Shown here: positions 14,179-22,012 of the stretch, piece after piece
Layout of the letters: every line of letters begins with the position of its first letter
How positions within the stretch are numbered: the first letter of the stretch is position 1
IMG/VR virus record: IMGVR_UViG_3300025133_009964
Span: 1-64,000 of that record
Direction: 5' to 3' (one strand)
Length of the DNA stretch: 64,000 nt
DNA from: a virus
The notes under the pieces: model-generated
Seen by the model: only the letters and a program-made list of their open reading frames with translations
Told to the model about the DNA's origin: nothing
The model's database searches: none
Made by a program: the position numbers and the translations under genes

Positions 14179-14754
14179 ATGGTTAAAAATGAAGAAAAAA
14201 CACTTCCATATGTGATTTATTGTGATATGGACGGCGTTTTGGTTGATTTATTCGAGAATGGAGTGTATTTAGAGGCAAAAGATCCAAAAATACGCAAAAA
14301 CCTTCAAAAGATCATCAAAATGAACTGGAAATGGTCAAAAGACCACGAAGATCCCGATATTCAAGAGACTTTGGTCTGGATTCGGCAATTATTGGGCGAT
14401 AATCGTCAATTTTGGGCCAATTTAAGGCCTCTTCCGGGTATTTTACCCTTCTGGAAGCATTTGAATAGTGTCGGAACAGTAAAAATCCTTTCTCACCCTT
14501 GGGATGAGGCCTCTGCAGAGGGCAAAAGAGACTGGATTAAGAGATATTTGCTTCCAAATCTTAAAAATGAGGATATTTTGCTTCCATTAGACGGAAAAAA
14601 GGAAATTTGGGCTCAAAATGGTGGAAAACCTTGTGTTTTAATTGATGATTTTACCACATATACGGAGAAATGGGAAGAAAATGGAGGTATTGCTATCTTG
14701 CATACATCAAATCAAACAACAATTCAAGCTTTAAAGAAGCTTGAAACTACTTAA
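14179..14754 (+). CDS. HAD-superfamily phosphatase (5'-nucleotidase-like)
   Basis: A cytosolic HAD hydrolase of 191 residues. Motif I is CDMDGVLVDL (Asp nucleophile and the second catalytic Asp, about residues 14-23), motif II ILSHP (about 98-102) and motif IV LIDD (about 154-157), with a Lys in GKKEIW between them. The DMDGVL form and the small helical cap match phage and bacterial 5'(3')-deoxyribonucleotidase-like proteins, which dephosphorylate nucleotides. Some family members act on tRNA or RNA ends, and an RNA 3'-phosphatase role would complement the kinase-like gene at 8359, but nothing shows this. It lacks the ENWR start, so the cargo cluster ends before it. Confidence 0.78.
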   Translation: MVKNEEKTLPYVIYCDMDGVLVDLFENGVYLEAKDPKIRKNLQKIIKMNWKWSKDHEDPDIQETLVWIRQLLGDNRQFWANLRPLPGILPFWKHLNSVGTVKILSHPWDEASAEGKRDWIKRYLLPNLKNEDILLPLDGKKEIWAQNGGKPCVLIDDFTTYTEKWEENGGIAILHTSNQTTIQALKKLETT

Positions 14755-14766
14755 TAAAGGAATAAA

Positions 14767-14961
14767 ATGAATAAAATGAACGTAAATATTAATGATGCCG
14801 AAGATATGAAATGTCCAGAATGTGAAAATGAGTATTTTAAGCCTGTTTTCAGGGTTAAGAGGATAAGTGCCTTCATTTCGCCCTCCGGAGAAGAAACAAT
14901 GATACCAGTTCAGCTTTTAGCGTGCACAAAATGTGACCATGTAGTGAGTGATATAGAATAA
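14767..14961 (+). CDS. Small zinc-ribbon protein
   Basis: A 64-residue protein with two Cys pairs, CPEC (19-22) and CTKC (54-57), around a beta-rich middle. This is a classical zinc-ribbon layout, as found in small phage transcription or nucleic-acid-binding proteins. An AAAGGAATAAA site precedes the ATG; a second ATG at 14776 is possible. It sits directly against the nucleotidyltransferase gene (stop and next start adjacent). Function unknown. Confidence 0.7.
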   Translation: MNKMNVNINDAEDMKCPECENEYFKPVFRVKRISAFISPSGEETMIPVQLLACTKCDHVVSDIE

Positions 14962-15957
14962 ATGCAACTTCAATACAAGAAATTATGGGAAGAATTCCAA
15001 AAAGATGCTCAAAAAATAGATTTGAGTAGTTTAAAGATTAAAAATACCTTAAATTCTAGTTTTTGGAGTGAAAATAACGACTTTGATCTTTACATTAGGG
15101 AAAGATTACTAGAAATAGCACAAGAATTCTTTGAAAATTTGGGGCTAGAGGGTGTTGAAATTGAAGATATAACACTAACTGGCTCATTAGCTAGCTATAA
15201 TTGGTCTGAATATTCTGATATAGATCTTCATATTGTTATAGATTTTAAAAAAGTTGATGAAAATTTTGATTTAGTGCGTGAATATTTCAACGGAAAGACA
15301 TTTATTTGGAATAATAAACATAAAATTGAGATTTTAGGCTATGAAGTAGAGATTTATGTACAAGATCCGAGCGAAACACACCATTCATTGGGAATTTTTT
15401 CCCTTTTAAGCAACGAATGGGTATCAGAGCCAACGAAAACAGACAAAAAGATCGATTTTGAAGGTACAAAAAAGAAAGCTATACAAGCTATAGACTGTAT
15501 TGAGCGTGTTTTTGATCTTTTTGAGGATAAAAAGTATAAAAAAACACTAGAATGTGGTAAAAATATTAAAGAAAAGATTAAAAATATGCGAAAAACTGGT
15601 CTAGAAACTACCGGAGTTTTTTCAATTGAGAATTTAACGTTCAAAATACTACGAAGAATGGATTACTTAGGGGATTTGAACGAAATAATTGATAAATCTT
15701 ACGACAGAATACACTCTTTGGCAAAGAAATTCACAAAAAAGTTAAAAATATATGTTTCAGAGCCAGAAAAGAACGAAAAACCAGGTTTTTTTGCTTTAAA
15801 TGAGCTTGAAAAATATCAAAAAAAGCTAAAAAGACGCCATAAAAGGCAGAAAAAACGCCTAATTGGACTGGGAAAACAGAAAAATAAGCCCCCATATAGC
15901 CATAAACCGGCCTATAAGAGGGCAAAATCAGCCCCTTCGGGGGCTGGCGGAGCTTAA
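14962..15957 (+). CDS. Pol-beta-type nucleotidyltransferase
   Basis: A 331-residue protein with the nucleotidyltransferase signature LTGSLASYNWSEYSDIDLHI (about 73-92). That is GS followed after ten residues by DxD, the metal-binding pair, with a further acidic strand (YEVEIYV, about 128-134) that supplies the third Asp/Glu. Enzymes of this fold transfer AMP or other NMPs to RNA, proteins or small molecules. MNT-type antitoxins AMPylate toxins, CCA enzymes act on tRNA and others synthesise second messengers. The C-terminal 60 residues are very basic (KRRHKRQKKRLIGLGKQKNK), suggesting an RNA or DNA substrate. The last codons form a GC-rich hairpin (AGCCCC-TTC-GGGGGCT) just before the stop. Substrate unknown. 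Confidence 0.75.
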   Translation: MQLQYKKLWEEFQKDAQKIDLSSLKIKNTLNSSFWSENNDFDLYIRERLLEIAQEFFENLGLEGVEIEDITLTGSLASYNWSEYSDIDLHIVIDFKKVDENFDLVREYFNGKTFIWNNKHKIEILGYEVEIYVQDPSETHHSLGIFSLLSNEWVSEPTKTDKKIDFEGTKKKAIQAIDCIERVFDLFEDKKYKKTLECGKNIKEKIKNMRKTGLETTGVFSIENLTFKILRRMDYLGDLNEIIDKSYDRIHSLAKKFTKKLKIYVSEPEKNEKPGFFALNELEKYQKKLKRRHKRQKKRLIGLGKQKNKPPYSHKPAYKRAKSAPSGAGGA

Positions 15958-15962
15958 AAAAG

Positions 15963-16028
15963 TACTCAAAAATATAGGTATTTATCTTTCTTAGATAAAC
16001 AAAACTAATTATTTTTGAGTATTTTTTT
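15963..16028 (+). terminator. Nested hairpin followed by T-run
   Basis: A 12-bp stem, TACTCAAAAATA (15963-15974) with TATTTTTGAGTA (16010-16021), encloses an inner 7-bp stem, TTTATCT (15981-15987) with AGATAAA (15993-15999). It is followed at once by a run of T (16022-16028). This fits a factor-independent terminator, although AT-rich. The GC-rich hairpin near 15930 at the end of the upstream gene may help. It separates the nucleotidyltransferase from the next gene at 16051. A regulatory RNA role for the nested stem is possible. Confidence 0.55.
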
Positions 16029-16050
16029 AAAAAAGGGAATAAGACAGAAA

Positions 16051-17106
16051 ATGACCTCTGCAAAATATAAAAATCGTATTAAAAATATCATTCTTAGTGA
16101 AACAAAGTCTTATTTCAAGAAATTAAAAGAAGAAGAAGGTGAAGAAGAGGAAGTATCTCCTGCAGAACCAGAAGCCGAACCAGACGAAGATGCCATGGCT
16201 GCGCAAGCGGAAAAAGAAACAGAAAAGAAAGCAGCTGAAACTGGCGAACAAGGGGGTGAAGGACAGCCTGCTGAAAAAGCAGGAAAATCTGGTTCTGGAG
16301 ATTTTATGGCTAAACTTCTTGGTATGCATGTACCTACAACTGGTGGTGGATATTATGGAAGTGAAGAATACTTAAAAAAGTATTATGGTTCGACAGGTTC
16401 CGGACCAAAGTCAGCAGATATCGGTGGATCTGCAGGAGATACTCGTTCTCAAGGATCAACTTCTGGAGGATCGGGTGGTTCATCGACCGGCGGATCCGCT
16501 GGCGGTGATCGCTCTCAAAAATCAACTTCTAAGGGAAAAGACGCCGGCGATCGCGCACTCTCGGACACGCCGAAAACACCTAGAGGCGCTGTACTTAATC
16601 AGTTCGAGTGGGTCTCCATTGATAAGAGATCCAAGAGAACTAAAAAAGATTTGTTTTGGAATAGCGCGTCAGATGTACATTTAGATGATATTATGTTTGT
16701 AACACCAGAGGAGAGATACAAAATTTTTGAAGAGCTTATGGGTCGGTCTCATCCACAAGCAGATTCTGAACAAAAATTAAATCGTTTTATGACACTCCCT
16801 CGACTTTTTCATGACGCACCGGCAGAAGTTATTGGGGCAGTACTTCTTAGTTTCAATAGATATGGTACACAAGATGTTGCGGACGCCTTTAGGAAATATC
16901 ATACAAACTATGAGCCTGGAAAAACCGATGACGAGTGGAAAAGCAAAGAAATGGCACGAAAGAAGGTATTATATCAAAAATACAAACAGATGGTATATAA
17001 AAGATATCTTGAAATTAAGGCCGAGCGAGATCGCGCCAGAGAAGATCCGAGTGATCCCTTCGCATCAAACCCCTATGCGAAGGAAGATTTTTTTATAGAG
17101 GATTAG
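16051..17106 (+). CDS. Low-complexity protein, possible head or core protein
   Basis: A 351-residue protein. The N-terminus (KYKNRIKNIILSETKSYF) is a basic amphipathic helix with an LSE site like those cut by T4-type prohead proteases. Next come an acidic stretch (EEEGEEEEVSPAEPEAEPDE), a Gly/Ser-rich linker (about 125-175) and an ordered C-terminal domain (FEWVSIDKRSKRTKKDLFW and onward) of about 165 residues. Acidic, Glu/Ala/Lys-rich segments are typical of phage prohead core or scaffold proteins. The ATG at 16051 is used; an upstream in-frame start at 16015 lies in the terminator. Family not recognised. The structural role is a guess from composition. Confidence 0.65.
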   Translation: MTSAKYKNRIKNIILSETKSYFKKLKEEEGEEEEVSPAEPEAEPDEDAMAAQAEKETEKKAAETGEQGGEGQPAEKAGKSGSGDFMAKLLGMHVPTTGGGYYGSEEYLKKYYGSTGSGPKSADIGGSAGDTRSQGSTSGGSGGSSTGGSAGGDRSQKSTSKGKDAGDRALSDTPKTPRGAVLNQFEWVSIDKRSKRTKKDLFWNSASDVHLDDIMFVTPEERYKIFEELMGRSHPQADSEQKLNRFMTLPRLFHDAPAEVIGAVLLSFNRYGTQDVADAFRKYHTNYEPGKTDDEWKSKEMARKKVLYQKYKQMVYKRYLEIKAERDRAREDPSDPFASNPYAKEDFFIED

Positions 17107-17130
17107 GGGATTTTTAAGGAAATACACAAA

Positions 17131-17817
17131 TTGGAATATTCAATACAAAATAATTCGAATAAAGATATGGAAAGCGTTACAAATATGGCTGGTAGTTTGT
17201 TACCATATGCCCAAAAGCGTTTGGGGTATAATCGTCCCGTAAGCATTGTTTTTGAATCTGATTTTGAAAATTCTGAAAACATATTGGGAAAAACAGCTTA
17301 TTATAATCCTTCTAGTGATCAAATTACTATTTTTGTTGACCAAAGACATCCAAAAGATATTTTGAGATCTATTTCCCACGAATTAGTACATCATACACAA
17401 AATTGTAGAGGTGAATTTGATGGGAATAAGAGTGTTGGTGAAGGATACGCTCAAGTCGACGAACATTTGAGAGAAATGGAAAGAGAAGCCTATTTAGAGG
17501 GACAATTACTTCTCAGAGATTGGGAAGACGGAATAAAAAAGGAGAATTCTAGGATGAATGAACAAAAAGTTAGGGAGTTGGCTCGTAGTATTTTAAAGAA
17601 GCTTAATGAAAAGTTTGATAATAAGCTGGTTTTAAAACAAGAAGAACAACAAATCGAAGAAGAAGATATTTCTGAAACAGAGGCTGTTGAAGAAGAGGTT
17701 ATTGAGGAAGAAGAAGTCGTTGAGGAAGATTCTCAAAATGAAAACCTCAATGAAAGCTTTACCTCAAAGAAAGAACAAAGACTTTTTAAAGCCCTTATGG
17801 GCAAGTGGTGCAAATAA
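17131..17817 (+). CDS. Metalloprotease-like protein with acidic tail
   Basis: A 228-residue protein starting at TTG with TTTAAGGA upstream. H83-E84-L-V-H87 in SISHELVHHTQN is a zinc-peptidase signature, and EGYAQVDEHLREMEREAYLEG downstream can give the third ligand (a Glu in E..A). Residues after 140 are a basic helix (NEQKVRELARSILKKLNEKF) and a strongly acidic tail (EEEDISETEAVEEEVIEEEE). The helix resembles the N-terminal helices of other proteins in the window, here placed internally. Similar small putative peptidases are found in marine phages. The substrate is unknown. It could process a virion or host protein. It is followed directly by the next start. Confidence 0.72.
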   Translation: MEYSIQNNSNKDMESVTNMAGSLLPYAQKRLGYNRPVSIVFESDFENSENILGKTAYYNPSSDQITIFVDQRHPKDILRSISHELVHHTQNCRGEFDGNKSVGEGYAQVDEHLREMEREAYLEGQLLLRDWEDGIKKENSRMNEQKVRELARSILKKLNEKFDNKLVLKQEEQQIEEEDISETEAVEEEVIEEEEVVEEDSQNENLNESFTSKKEQRLFKALMGKWCK

Positions 17818-18066
17818 ATGGAAGATGATGGTAGAGGTATCGATAAAGATTTTGTAATTCGCCGTCATGAAATTGTTAATTCTGAATGGAAGGCTGATGA
17901 TACATCAATGCGAACTTATTTAGGAGCAAATTGTCGCCGATGTTGGGGACTTGCTTCTGCTTCAGAATTAGATACTCCCAGAGGAGTTCAACAAGTACCT
18001 ATCATAAAATCTGTGCCTGGTGTTGTAAATTTGCATATGTCAGGATACGCAGTTGTTAGAAGCTAA
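17818..18066 (+). CDS. Small hypothetical protein
   Basis: An 82-residue protein starting directly after the previous stop codon. It contains CRRC (about 39-42) in ANCRRCWGLASASELD and ends in NLHMSGYAVVRS. One CxxC pair only, so a zinc site would need a partner. No family recognised. Tight spacing between co-directional genes supports it as real. Confidence 0.55.
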   Translation: MEDDGRGIDKDFVIRRHEIVNSEWKADDTSMRTYLGANCRRCWGLASASELDTPRGVQQVPIIKSVPGVVNLHMSGYAVVRS

Positions 18067-18084
18067 AAAAAAGGAGAAAATATT

Positions 18085-18264
18085 ATGGCTAGCCCAAGAT
18101 TAAGAAGAGCAAGAAAATTAGCAGCGCTTCGCGCAAGAAGAACAACCGAAACAGTTGTAGTAACGCCGCCGGTAGTTGAAGAAACAGTTGTAGTAACGCC
18201 GCCGGTAGTTGAAGAAACACCTAAAGCTAAAGTAAAGAAAAAAATGAGTAAAGCTAAAAAATAA
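18085..18264 (+). CDS. Small basic protein with internal repeat
   Basis: A 59-residue protein with an AAGGAGAAAA ribosome binding site. The N-terminus is extremely basic (MASPRLRRARKLAALRARR). The middle has two identical copies of the 11-residue unit ETVVVTPPVVE, and the end is Lys-rich (KAKVKKKMSKAKK). This looks like a disordered, nucleic-acid- or capsid-associated protein. Small basic proteins of this style occur beside head genes in marine T4-like phages, as far as I recall. Histone-like DNA condensation or a prohead core role are both plausible. The exact repeat implies recent duplication. Confidence 0.65.
   Translation: MASPRLRRARKLAALRARRTTETVVVTPPVVEETVVVTPPVVEETPKAKVKKKMSKAKK
18148..18213 (+). 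repeat. Perfect 33-bp tandem duplication
   Basis: Two identical 33-base units (18148-18180 and 18181-18213) encode ETVVVTPPVVE twice in the small basic protein. A six-base remainder of a third unit (GAAACA) follows. The copies do not differ at any synonymous site, so the duplication is recent or maintained by recombination or slippage. Confidence 0.85.
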
Positions 18265-18275
18265 GGATTTAAACG

Positions 18276-21266
18276 ATGGGCTATAAACATATGTCCCACA
18301 TATACGAGAATCCAGATCTCAAATTCTCTGAGATAAAGGATATCTTTATAAAGGCGTCAGAAGGAAAGTTGGAAGGAACTGAGAAAACTGATGGCCAAAA
18401 TATGCACGTTTCTTTTTCTGTTGTAGACGGAAAAGCACGAGCTTCTAGAAATGATTCTATGCTTAAAGGCGTGTATGCTGTTAAAGATATGGGAAAGGTT
18501 CGCAAACACCCTCCCGGCGGCGTCGACGCAGTTGGCTGGGCTGAAAAATGGGCCGAGCATCCTTCAAAAACCGTTAGGGCTGCTTTTGCGGAGGCTTTTG
18601 AGATCTTTGAAACGGCAGCAAAATCTTTATCTCCAGAAGAGCAAGAAAAGATATTCGGTGATGGTGTCAATTACTTGATTTTTTATAATTGCGAAGTTCA
18701 AGATCCTAGAAATATGAACACAATTCGCTATGATAAAAAAACCCTAACAGTTCATAGGGTTGGACACCTATACATTGATTTAAAAGATGGTACGGTAAAT
18801 GAAAATATAAGTGTAGAAAACTATGCATATGCTTTACAAAATTCTTTAAGAACAATGCAGAAAAGTATCGAAAATAGTGAATTTGCTTTCGAAATAAATG
18901 CGATTAGGCAACTCAAAGCCTTAACAGATAAAAAACCACTAGATACTGCTCTCCGCGGATTAGAAAGTGTAATTAACGATGCAGGAGTGGCCGATTCTGG
19001 CACTGTTGGAGATTATACAATTGTAAGATTATTAGGAATGATTAGACCTTACGTTAGTTTACCAGAAGAAAAAGAAAAATTATTATTAAAGAAGATATTA
19101 GGACACAAAGGTCTCAAGATTAATTTAGTTAAAAAAGATTTATCGCCTGAAGATAGAGAAGCAGTTGGCCAACTATATTCTGATCGTCGGAAGCTGTTAA
19201 ATAATGCCATTAGACCAGTTGAGAATGTAATACATGATTTTGCTGTTGAAATGTTAAAGAGCTTTGAAAGTGCGTTTGTATTAAATCAAAAAGAAGAAGT
19301 TCAAAGATTAAGAAAAGCCGTTGAAAAAGAAAGAAAAGAAATTGAAAAATCCGGCAGTGAAGAAAAGATGGCCATATTGCTAAGGCATATGGAAAAAATT
19401 AAAGATATTGAAAATATTTCATCAGCTGCCGAAGGATTTGTTTTTGATTATGATGGAAAAACTTATAAATTTACCGGCAATTTCGCACCAATAAATCAAA
19501 TTCTCGGAATTCAAAAATATGATAGAGTATCTACTCCACAAGAAGGAATGGAATATAAGCGTGATGATTCCAATAAAGAATTATCAGAACACGAAGAATA
19601 TCAAGAAGAAACACTGTATGCTATATTTCCAGGAAAATTTAAGCCCCCGCAACGCGGTCACTTAAATGCTGTTGAGCATTATAGTAGAATTGTCGATAGT
19701 ATGGCTGGTTCGAATGGAAAAGTTGTTATTATGGTTTCACCAAAAGAAAAAGAATATGGTGAAAATAATGAAAAGAAAATTACCTGGGATCAATCAATTG
19801 CAATTTGGAAACTTTATATAGAAGACGCGCACCTGAATAATGTCGACATAATTAAATCCCCAAAAATGTCTCCAGTGGCCGCGGCCATTGATTTCGCTTC
19901 AGATATCGCAGAACCAGGCGATCGAATAATATTGGCCGGGAGTACCAAAGGCGGCGATCACCAAAGATTTGCCGGAGATGTTAAAAAACACGCAGCTTTT
20001 GGAGTTGAAGTTTTAGATCCTATGGAATTTATTTATAAACCAGAAGAAATGGGTGGTGATCCAGATATGCACGCTACTGGTTTTCGTGATGCTTTAGCTG
20101 CTGGCGAAAATATAATAGGCTTTATACCAGAAACCTCAGCTTTTAGAGAAGAAGAGATAAGAAATATTTTGTCAGGAGAAGAAAAAAAAAGTCTGACTAT
20201 GGAGTCCCTATTTTCTTTGGTTGAAGAGGCTCTAAGTGAAGATAAAAAACCAAATCCTTGGGCTATATGTACTTCAAAAGTCGGCAGAGAGGACAAAGAT
20301 AAATATGAAAGATGTGTTAAAAGTATAAAATCAAAACATAATATTGACGAAGATCAATTAGAAGAAGAAGAATTAGAAGAAATTTCTGCAGTTTCTGGAG
20401 GGGGTATGCAAGGATCTCCTGGCACAAGAAAAAATAAGGAAACACTAATTAGAGAAATACTACAGACAGGAGTAGCAACAATGTATAATGACAGAGAAGC
20501 ATTAGTTCAAGAAACGCGTTTAAGAGGACTAATTCGTAAAGGCATAAAAATAGTTTTAGAAAGACAAGATAAAGAAAAACAAAAATCTCTTTTAGAAGAA
20601 AAAAAGTTAAGAAAAGTTATTCGTGATTTGATTCTTGAAACCGCTACAGGCGATAATGATCCTACTCCTCATGCATCTACTGGAATTAATGTCTTGGAAG
20701 ATCTTCTTAAAAAGATTATTCCTGTCATAGAAATGGATTTTAAAAAATTAACCTCTAGTGATGACCAGAGAGTTTCATACAGAGCACATATGATACAAGC
20801 AGTTGAAGATACATTGGCGCCAGCAATTGCTTTGACCCACACTGGTCAAGAAGAAACACAAGAATTAGAAGAGCAGGAAGTTGATATTAATGTAGGGGAG
20901 ACTCCACAAAATGATCCATCTTTTATTGATATTCGAACCGATAAAGAAAAATCTGCCGAAGAAGAGATTGAAGAGCCTGATGAAAAAGACGATTTTGGGA
21001 TTGAAGGACAAGACCAAACAGGCAGAAATGTTGCTTTTGATACTTTTAAGAAAATTGGTACAAATATTGTCGATGCATATGATATTTTATCGGCCGATGA
21101 AGATAGAGAACTATTTTATGATTATTTAATCACAAATCTCAAGCTTTATTTTGATAAATTTGAAAACGATATGGGAGTCGTACAAGAACCTACTACTGAT
21201 GAATACGAAGCTGAAGTCGGCCAGAAAGCTGAACCAGAAGCTGAATTGTCTCAACTGCCTCTATAA
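18276..21266 (+). CDS. RNA-ligase-like / NMNAT-like fusion protein
   Basis: A 996-residue multidomain protein. The N-terminal part has nucleotidyl-ligase motifs: motif I K37-T-D-G (EGTEKTDGQNMHVSF), a motif III-like NYLIFYNCEVQ (about 132-142), motif IV E386-G-F-V and motif V YKFTG (about 396-400). A long helical insert lies before motif IV. Next is a nucleotidylyltransferase domain (about 445-620) with FPGKFKPPQRGHLNA, the HxGH-type loop of NMNAT/cytidylyltransferases (QRGH variant), and a late GD.RIILAGS strand. The C-terminal 350 residues are helical and acidic (NPWAICTSKVGREDKDKYE, then LRKVIRDLILET). The pairing suggests sealing of nucleic acid plus NAD or nucleotide chemistry. The C-terminal part may be for virion or complex assembly. 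The first ATG with AAGGA is used. Confidence 0.75.
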   Translation: MGYKHMSHIYENPDLKFSEIKDIFIKASEGKLEGTEKTDGQNMHVSFSVVDGKARASRNDSMLKGVYAVKDMGKVRKHPPGGVDAVGWAEKWAEHPSKTVRAAFAEAFEIFETAAKSLSPEEQEKIFGDGVNYLIFYNCEVQDPRNMNTIRYDKKTLTVHRVGHLYIDLKDGTVNENISVENYAYALQNSLRTMQKSIENSEFAFEINAIRQLKALTDKKPLDTALRGLESVINDAGVADSGTVGDYTIVRLLGMIRPYVSLPEEKEKLLLKKILGHKGLKINLVKKDLSPEDREAVGQLYSDRRKLLNNAIRPVENVIHDFAVEMLKSFESAFVLNQKEEVQRLRKAVEKERKEIEKSGSEEKMAILLRHMEKIKDIENISSAAEGFVFDYDGKTYKFTGNFAPINQILGIQKYDRVSTPQEGMEYKRDDSNKELSEHEEYQEETLYAIFPGKFKPPQRGHLNAVEHYSRIVDSMAGSNGKVVIMVSPKEKEYGENNEKKITWDQSIAIWKLYIEDAHLNNVDIIKSPKMSPVAAAIDFASDIAEPGDRIILAGSTKGGDHQRFAGDVKKHAAFGVEVLDPMEFIYKPEEMGGDPDMHATGFRDALAAGENIIGFIPETSAFREEEIRNILSGEEKKSLTMESLFSLVEEALSEDKKPNPWAICTSKVGREDKDKYERCVKSIKSKHNIDEDQLEEEELEEISAVSGGGMQGSPGTRKNKETLIREILQTGVATMYNDREALVQETRLRGLIRKGIKIVLERQDKEKQKSLLEEKKLRKVIRDLILETATGDNDPTPHASTGINVLEDLLKKIIPVIEMDFKKLTSSDDQRVSYRAHMIQAVEDTLAPAIALTHTGQEETQELEEQEVDINVGETPQNDPSFIDIRTDKEKSAEEEIEEPDEKDDFGIEGQDQTGRNVAFDTFKKIGTNIVDAYDILSADEDRELFYDYLITNLKLYFDKFENDMGVVQEPTTDEYEAEVGQKAEPEAELSQLPL

Positions 21267-21628
21267 TGTGGGAGCCGAAACGAAGAACATATTCGAAGCC
21301 AAATCAAGAATATTATTCAGTATCTAATAAATTAAAATCAGAGGGTAAAATTACTAATGATTTTGAAGTTATGTTGTCTTCTCTGACACTAGAAGATATT
21401 ATAGCCCTTCGTTTGGAGCTAGCCGCAAAAGCGGTTAATGGAAAGCTTTATGGTTTAAAAATTTGGGAGTCAATTCCCAAGATTGTCAAAGAATCGGTTT
21501 TAAAATACACATATTCAGCCGCTAGAACTAAAAATGAAGCAGCTGCTTTTCTTGGAATAAACAAGAATGATTTTCGAAAATTACTTAAGCAGTTCGATAT
21601 TACTAATTTTTTTCAAAAAAATACTTGA
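21266..21628 (+). CDS. Fis-like helix-turn-helix protein
   Basis: A 120-residue protein. The C-terminal 40 residues (SAARTKNEAAAFLGINKNDF, then RKLLKQFDI) match the pattern of a Fis/NtrC-type DNA-binding helix-turn-helix: helix, A..LG....L turn, recognition helix. The N-terminal part is helical and contains LEDIIALRLELAAKAVNGKL. It probably binds DNA as a dimer. The start overlaps the stop of the ligase fusion (TAATG) and the gene ends 47 bases before the tmRNA, so it might regulate that RNA or late genes. Fis-like domains also occur in phage terminase-like or structural proteins, so regulation is not certain. Confidence 0.6.
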   Translation: MWEPKRRTYSKPNQEYYSVSNKLKSEGKITNDFEVMLSSLTLEDIIALRLELAAKAVNGKLYGLKIWESIPKIVKESVLKYTYSAARTKNEAAAFLGINKNDFRKLLKQFDITNFFQKNT

Positions 21629-21675
21629 CTTTATATATTATATTCTTATAATTAAAAACAGCTCTTTAAAATTAT

Positions 21676-21988
21676 GGGGATGAATTGGTATCGACTGGAT
21701 ATCGAGAATATTAAGTGCAAGACTGTGTGGGTAGGCACAGTAAAAAAACCCAAACTTAAAAACGCCAACGATAATAGCGTTAATTTTGATTACGCCCTAG
21801 CGGCATAATCACGGGGCGGCAACAGCCTTGTTAATAAAAGTTGCATTTAGTGTTTAACAATTTGAGAAAAAATGGTTATCCTGTTTGCAACAGGTGGGTG
21901 TTGAAAGGCTGGTAATTCAACTATTCTTGTGAATGACTTAATATTTAAAATATTTAGGACTCGGGTTCGACTCCCGACATCTCCACCA
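21676..21988 (+). ncRNA. ssrA: Transfer-messenger RNA (tmRNA)
   Basis: A complete one-piece tmRNA of about 313 bases. The 5' GGGGATG pairs with 3' CATCTCC to form a seven-pair acceptor stem with one GU. The T-arm carries GGGTTCGACTCCC, and A plus encoded CCA end the molecule. The tag frame starts with resume codon GCC at 21764 and reads ANDNSVNFDYALAA, with TAA at 21806-21808. The YALAA end is the ClpXP/ClpAP-type degradation signal. tmRNA with SmpB rescues stalled ribosomes and tags nascent peptides. A phage copy could sustain translation when host mRNAs and tRNAs are cut. No SmpB gene is in the window, so host SmpB is presumed. Pseudoknots were not folded here. Confidence 0.95.
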
Positions 21989-22012
21989 AGTACAAATTAA
22001 ATGGAGGCCAAA

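Noticed and set aside
18148-18213. Possible CRISPR or phage-type repeat array
   Set aside because: Only two directly abutting units without spacers, and they are in frame within a small gene.
21629-21675. Separate promoter call for the tmRNA
   Set aside because: The spacer contains TTGACT and TATATT/TATTCT-like boxes (around 21624-21652) that could form a promoter, but AT-rich chance matches are too likely for a firm call.
22001-22012. Upstream ATG for the coiled-coil gene after the tmRNA
   Set aside because: It overlaps the GGAGG that serves the ATG at 22013.
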